From UBA7446 sp049596455 (GTDB lineage: Bacteria > Bacteroidota > Bacteroidia > Flavobacteriales > Flavobacteriaceae): DNA of 9,077 bases. This document shows positions 5,272 through 9,077 of the stretch, piece by piece. Position 1 is the stretch's first letter, and each line of letters opens with the position of its first letter. The notes beneath the pieces were generated by a model. It ran no database searches. It saw nothing but the letters and a program-made list of their open reading frames with translations, and was not told where the DNA came from. Position numbers and translations under genes: made by a program. The stretch is from NCBI GenBank assembly GCA_049596455.1, contig JBMYLP010000019.1:1-9077 (forward strand), given 5' to 3'.

Positions 5272-6999
5272 ATGATAAAACGGTTATTTCCCATACTTTC
5301 TTGGCTGCCAAACTACAAAAAGGGGTTCCTTCTAGGTGACCTTTCGGCGGGGCTTACTGTGGGCGTTATGCTCATTCCACAAAGTATGGCATACGCCATG
5401 ATTGCAGGGCTTCCACCTGTATACGGCCTTTATGCCGCATTAATGCCCCAACTGATATATGCGCTTATGGGCACGTCACCGCAACTCAATGTGGGACCCG
5501 TTGCCATGGACTCCTTGTTGGTGGCTGCAGGTTTGGGCGCGCTTTCTTTGACAGGCGTTAACGAATACATAGCTATGGCATTACTATTAGCCCTATTTGT
5601 GGGCTGTATTCAATTAGCCCTTGGCGTACTCAAAATGGGGTTTTTGGTCAATTTTTTGTCAACGCCCGTTATTAGTGGATTTACCTCTGCGGCGGCGCTT
5701 ATCATTGGGTGTAGCCAGCTAAGCCATTTGCTTGGCATTGAGACAGGGAGAGATAGCAAACTCCACAACATTCTTATGGCTGTATTTTCTGAATTACAGC
5801 ATATCAACCTATATGCTTTTGGTGTTGGGGCAGCTGCTATAGTACTGCTTATGGTTATGCGAAAAGTCAGCAAGCGGATTCCCGCAGCATTGGTGGTTGT
5901 GGTAGTAAGTATTATAGCGGTAATGGTGCTAAAACTCCAAACCAAAGGCGTGGAAATAGTTGCCGAAATTCCAAAAGGGCTGCCCGATTTTACCCTCCCT
6001 GAATTTGATTTTGCAAGCCTAAAAGAACTTTTTCCCATTGCCATTACCTTAGCGCTTATTGCTTTTATGGAGGCCATGTCGGTAGCCAAAGTAATGGAAA
6101 GCAAGCATGGCAACGAACTAAGGGCAAATCAAGAGCTCATTGCATTGGGCATGGCAAATATTGTAGGTGCATTCTTTAAATCGTATCCTACTACGGGTAG
6201 TTTTACACGAACTGCCATAAATGATTTAAGCGGTGCCAAGACAGGTCTTGCTAACCTTGTAAGTGCTGTTTTGGTTGGGCTCACGTTGTTGTTTTTGACA
6301 CCCCTGTTCTATTATTTGCCTAATGCCGTGTTAGCTGCCATAATTATAGTTGCTGTTTTTGGGTTGGTTGATATCCGTTATCCGCAACAATTATTTAAGA
6401 GACGAACGGACGAGTTTGCTTTGCTTATCACAACTTTTTTACTCACCCTTTTTGTGGGGATTATAGAAGGGATTTTGTTTGGAACGCTGTTGGCGTTGCT
6501 GCTTATGGTGTACAGAACTTCTAAACCGCATGTTGCTGTTTTAGGAAGGATAAAAGGCACCTCTTATTTTAGAAACATTAACAGGTTTAAAGAAGCTATA
6601 CAACCCAATTCCAGCGTGCTTGTTTTTCGTTTTGATGCGCAATTGTACTTTGGAAACAAAGACTATTTTAAATCCGAATTACTGGCTGCCATAGCTGCGC
6701 AAAAAACAGCTCCTGCAACCATTATTATAAAATCAGATCCCATAAATTATATTGATAGCAGCGCAGTTTTTATGCTCGAAAAACTGATAACAGACCTGCA
6801 ACAACAAGGAATTGCCGTATTGTTCTCTGAAGTGATTGGCCCCACTAGAGATATCATCAAAAATTCAAAACTCATTGACCTAATAGGGCACGAAAATTTC
6901 TTTGTGAATACCCTGGAAGCTTATGAATTTGCTACCCATAAAACCCCCAAAACAAACCTTCAAGAAAAAATTTCACTTCAAACCAAAAGTGAGGATTGA
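5272..6999 (+). CDS. SulP-family sulfate-type permease with C-terminal STAS domain
   Basis: A 575-residue inner-membrane transporter of the classic sulfate permease branch. The N-terminus (LPNYKKGFLLGDLSAGLTVG) precedes the SulP signature LIPQSMAYAMIAGLPPVYGLYAAL at about 34-57, GTSPQLNVGPVAMDS at 67-81, and hydrophobic segments to about residue 415. The second family signature, SYPTTGSFTRTAINDLSGAKTG, lies at 304-325. Residues about 430-555 are a STAS domain with YIDSSAVFMLEKL at 493-505, containing the D-S-S triplet that is phosphorylated in some STAS relatives. Length is normal for SulP-STAS proteins. The frame runs back to TTG at 5263, but ATG 5272 fits the usual N-terminus. The gene for a CstB-like persulfide dioxygenase follows after 42 bases on the same strand without a terminator, suggesting one transcript and a sulfur-anion substrate such as sulfate, sulfite or thiosulfate; direction of transport is not shown by sequence. 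Confidence 0.92.
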   Translation: MIKRLFPILSWLPNYKKGFLLGDLSAGLTVGVMLIPQSMAYAMIAGLPPVYGLYAALMPQLIYALMGTSPQLNVGPVAMDSLLVAAGLGALSLTGVNEYIAMALLLALFVGCIQLALGVLKMGFLVNFLSTPVISGFTSAAALIIGCSQLSHLLGIETGRDSKLHNILMAVFSELQHINLYAFGVGAAAIVLLMVMRKVSKRIPAALVVVVVSIIAVMVLKLQTKGVEIVAEIPKGLPDFTLPEFDFASLKELFPIAITLALIAFMEAMSVAKVMESKHGNELRANQELIALGMANIVGAFFKSYPTTGSFTRTAINDLSGAKTGLANLVSAVLVGLTLLFLTPLFYYLPNAVLAAIIIVAVFGLVDIRYPQQLFKRRTDEFALLITTFLLTLFVGIIEGILFGTLLALLLMVYRTSKPHVAVLGRIKGTSYFRNINRFKEAIQPNSSVLVFRFDAQLYFGNKDYFKSELLAAIAAQKTAPATIIIKSDPINYIDSSAVFMLEKLITDLQQQGIAVLFSEVIGPTRDIIKNSKLIDLIGHENFFVNTLEAYEFATHKTPKTNLQEKISLQTKSED

Positions 7000-7041
7000 T
7001 GAAAGATAAACCGTATTTTTACACAAGCAATCAAAGTTAAC

Positions 7042-8451
7042 ATGAAGGTAGAGCAATTATACACGGGATGTTTGGCGCAAGGCGCTTATTATATTGAAAG
7101 TGAGGGGGAAGTTGCTATCATTGACCCGCTTCGTGAAACCGCACCCTATTTGGAACGCGCCCAACGTGATAATGCCAAAGTCAAATACGTTTTTGAAACC
7201 CACTTCCACGCCGATTTTGTGAGTGGGCATATTACCCTTGCCAAACAGACAGGTGCGCCCATTATTTTCGGTCCAAACGCAAATCCAAGTTTCGATGCCA
7301 CTATCGCTACAGATGGTCAAGAGTTTCCTTTAGGAAAAGCAACCATTGTGGTACTCCACACACCTGGACACACTATGGAAAGTACCACATATCTCCTTCG
7401 TGATCCTGAAGGTAAAGACCATGCTGTTTTTACAGGAGACACCTTGTTTTTGGGCGATGTAGGGCGTCCCGATTTGGCGCAGAAAGCTGCCCATATGACC
7501 CAAGAGGAATTGGCAGGAACCCTTTTTGATAGTTTACGAACCAAAATCATGCCCCTGGCAGATGATGTGATTGTCTATCCGGCGCATGGCGCAGGCTCGG
7601 CTTGTGGCAAGAATATGATGAAAGAAACAGTGGATACGTTGGGGAATCAGAAAAAAATGAATTACGCCCTGCGTGCTGATATGACCAAAGAAGAATTTAT
7701 TAAAGAGGTAACAGATGGTTTATTACCTCCTCCTCAGTATTTCCCACTCAATGTAAAAATGAATAAAGAAGGTTATGCTGATTTGGACGAAGTTATTGCA
7801 CAGGGAACACATGCGCTTTCGCCAGAGGCGTTTGAAGTTGCCGCTAATGAAACAGGGGCAGTAGTTCTAGACGTCCGGCATCAAAACGACTTTGCAAAAG
7901 GACATGTTCCACGATCTATTTTTATAGGCTTAGACGGTGGTTTTGCTCCTTGGGTTGGTACGCTAATAGCCGATGTAAAGCAACCTATTTTATTAATTGC
8001 GCCAGAGGGGAGAGAGGAAGAAGCTATCACCCGACTTTCGCGTGTTGGTTTTGACAACACCCTTGGCTATCTCAAAGGCGGATTTGAAGCATGGCGTACA
8101 GCCAACAACGAATATGACAGCGTGACGTCTGTGCAAGCTGCTGGCTTAAAAGAAGCCTTAAACGAAGAAAACATACCCATTTTTGATGTACGAAAGGAAT
8201 CCGAATATATCTCGGAGCATATCCCAACTGCACAAAGTACGCCGCTTAGTTTTTTAAACTCACATTTGGCTGAGTTCCCTGATGAAAAAACATTTTTTGT
8301 GCACTGTGCGGGAGGTTATCGCAGTATGATAGCAGTTTCAATACTTAAAAGCAGAGGGATTCATAATCTAGTTGATGTAGCTGGTGGCTTTAAAGCCATA
8401 AAAGAGGCTGGAATTGAGGTAACAGACTATGTGTGCCCATCAACTCTTTAA
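7042..8451 (+). CDS. CstB-like persulfide dioxygenase with pseudorhodanese and rhodanese domains
   Basis: A 469-residue cytoplasmic protein with three domains, matching the architecture of staphylococcal CstB, which oxidises low-molecular-weight persulfides and yields thiosulfate. Residues 1 to about 235 are an ETHE1-type metallo-beta-lactamase fold: THFHADFVSGH at 53-63 (H54, H56, D58), HTPGH with H110, TGD with D133, PAH with H182, and the persulfide dioxygenase signature GDTLFLGDVGRPDL at 132-145; ETHE1 binds one Fe(II) through two His and one Asp, here probably H54, H110 and D133. Residues about 255-353 are a rhodanese fold (VLDVR, GHVP, GGFEAW) whose active loop reads APEGRE, with alanine where the catalytic Cys belongs. 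Residues about 363-465 are a second rhodanese with an intact loop, HCAGGYRS, catalytic C422. Cysteines C10, C188 and C465 are also present. The start ATG at 7042 lies 42 bases after the SulP stop, so co-transcription is likely. Family and domain order confident; exact product mixture inferred. Confidence 0.92.
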   Translation: MKVEQLYTGCLAQGAYYIESEGEVAIIDPLRETAPYLERAQRDNAKVKYVFETHFHADFVSGHITLAKQTGAPIIFGPNANPSFDATIATDGQEFPLGKATIVVLHTPGHTMESTTYLLRDPEGKDHAVFTGDTLFLGDVGRPDLAQKAAHMTQEELAGTLFDSLRTKIMPLADDVIVYPAHGAGSACGKNMMKETVDTLGNQKKMNYALRADMTKEEFIKEVTDGLLPPPQYFPLNVKMNKEGYADLDEVIAQGTHALSPEAFEVAANETGAVVLDVRHQNDFAKGHVPRSIFIGLDGGFAPWVGTLIADVKQPILLIAPEGREEEAITRLSRVGFDNTLGYLKGGFEAWRTANNEYDSVTSVQAAGLKEALNEENIPIFDVRKESEYISEHIPTAQSTPLSFLNSHLAEFPDEKTFFVHCAGGYRSMIAVSILKSRGIHNLVDVAGGFKAIKEAGIEVTDYVCPSTL

Positions 8452-8490
8452 GCGGGTATTTAGCGCATTTTCGAAGGTTAATATTTGCTA

Positions 8491-8517
8491 AAAGCGGATG
8501 CCACTTTGAATTTTTTT
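8491..8517 (+). terminator. Weak terminator-like hairpin after the CstB-like gene
   Basis: AAAG-C-GG and CC-A-CTTT can pair around an ATG loop with one C-A mismatch, followed after GAA by seven T residues. The stem is short, so termination would be partial at best; the porin gene downstream could receive read-through. Confidence 0.3.
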
Positions 8518-8564
8518 ATTTATTTTAATAAATTTAACATAATTTTACACTTTAATTAAACTAA

Positions 8565-9077
8565 ATGATTATGAAAACTAAATATATATTTACTATACTA
8601 ATTGCTTCATTGTGTTTTATGACTATGCAAGCGCAAGAGGCACCTTCGTTTAGTGTGTCTGGTTCTGTTGACACATATTACCGAAGCAGTGAATATGCTC
8701 CTTCTACATCTTTTGCAGACCTTAATGGTTTTGCTTTAGGTATGGCAAACGTTGTGTTGTCTTACGAAGGTGAGAAAGCTGGATTTGTTGCTGACATGGT
8801 TTACGGACCAAGAGGAGAGGCTGCCGTTTTTGGATCTCAAGGCAACGGATCTAATAGTATAGTAAACCAATTGTATGTTTACTATAACGTAAGTGATAGT
8901 TTTACCCTTACCCTTGGTAACTTCAATACCTTCTTAGGTTACGAAGTGATTTCGCCAGCAGGTAACTTTAACTACTCTACTTCGTATATGTTCTCAAACG
9001 GACCTTTTTCCCATACTGGTTTAAAGGCTGATTTCACACTTTCAGATGATATGTCATTAATGCTTGGCGTTCTGAAC
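8565..9077 (+). CDS. Outer-membrane beta-barrel porin (OmpL-like, BBP2 type), 3' end outside the window
   Basis: An open frame runs from ATG 8565 to the end of the window (171 codons) with no stop, so the C-terminal part is missing. A second in-frame ATG at 8571 is an equally good start. The first 23 residues are a signal peptide (MKTKYIF, hydrophobic core, MQAQ before EAP). The mature part starts FSVSGSVDTYYR and continues with short alternating strands: ANVVLSYEGEKAGFVADMVYG, VNQLYVYYNVSDSFTLTLGNF, then YSTSYMFSNGPFSHTGLKADF and MSLMLGVLN. The pattern of an S-Y-F-PF-HTG turn followed by a further strand is what I know from the OmpL-like beta-barrel porin-2 group. Such proteins sit in the outer membrane and allow diffusion of solutes; the substrate is unknown. 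It lies 113 bases after the CstB-like gene on the same strand, so a link to anion uptake is possible but unproven. Barrel assignment fairly sure, subfamily less so. Confidence 0.8.
   Translation, partial: MIMKTKYIFTILIASLCFMTMQAQEAPSFSVSGSVDTYYRSSEYAPSTSFADLNGFALGMANVVLSYEGEKAGFVADMVYGPRGEAAVFGSQGNGSNSIVNQLYVYYNVSDSFTLTLGNFNTFLGYEVISPAGNFNYSTSYMFSNGPFSHTGLKADFTLSDDMSLMLGVLN

Noticed and set aside
5610..6113. A 167-codon minus-strand open frame opposite the second SulP gene
   Set aside because: It is the antisense reading of a hydrophobic coding region, with no start context and no recognisable domain.
7042..8451. Classical beta-lactamase or glyoxalase II
   Set aside because: The GDVGRPDL signature, the HADF metal motif and the two appended rhodanese folds fit persulfide dioxygenases and not antibiotic hydrolases or glyoxalase II.

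Overview
The window looks like a chromosome segment from a marine-type member of the Bacteroidota, most likely Flavobacteriaceae. The pointers are two secreted proteins with type IX secretion (T9SS) sorting tails (YPNP motif, C-terminal basic KLVK/KLIK), AT-rich intergenic DNA without clear Shine-Dalgarno sequences, several TAnnTTTG boxes (the Bacteroidota -7 promoter element) and an interspersed repeat of a kind I associate with flavobacterial genomes.

Layout. 33-314 (+): most of a pterin-4a-carbinolamine dehydratase with no usable start codon in the window. 517-2178 and 2438-3265 (+): two related secreted T9SS cargo proteins built from beta-sandwich/carbohydrate-binding-like modules and lacking a visible catalytic domain, separated by a strong terminator. 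3266-3580: a gene-free stretch holding hairpins, a probably bidirectional terminator and three kinds of short repeat. 3581-5170 (-): a SulP-family anion transporter with a C-terminal STAS domain. 5272-6999 (+): a second, clearly different SulP-STAS transporter, divergent from the first. 7042-8451 (+): a CstB-like fusion of a persulfide dioxygenase (metallo-beta-lactamase fold), a rhodanese domain lacking its cysteine, and an intact rhodanese. 8565-9077 (+): the start of an outer-membrane beta-barrel porin, cut by the window end.

How they fit together. The most coherent unit is the second SulP plus the CstB-like enzyme, 42 bases apart on one strand. The enzyme family converts persulfides to sulfite and thiosulfate, and SulP proteins move sulfate-like anions, so a sulfide/persulfide detoxification unit with its own anion transporter is a reasonable inference. 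The divergent SulP may belong to the same regulon or may carry bicarbonate or another anion; the sequence does not decide. The two T9SS proteins share a domain and are probably paralogues that bind polysaccharide at or outside the cell surface, also an inference.

I did not find a clearly new multi-gene system. The points most worth a second look are the SulP/CstB-like pairing, the catalytic-domain-free T9SS pair, the disrupted dehydratase start, and the repeat cluster at 3410-3567. Two long reading frames begin at upstream TTG codons; I use the internal ATG for both (517 and 5272).
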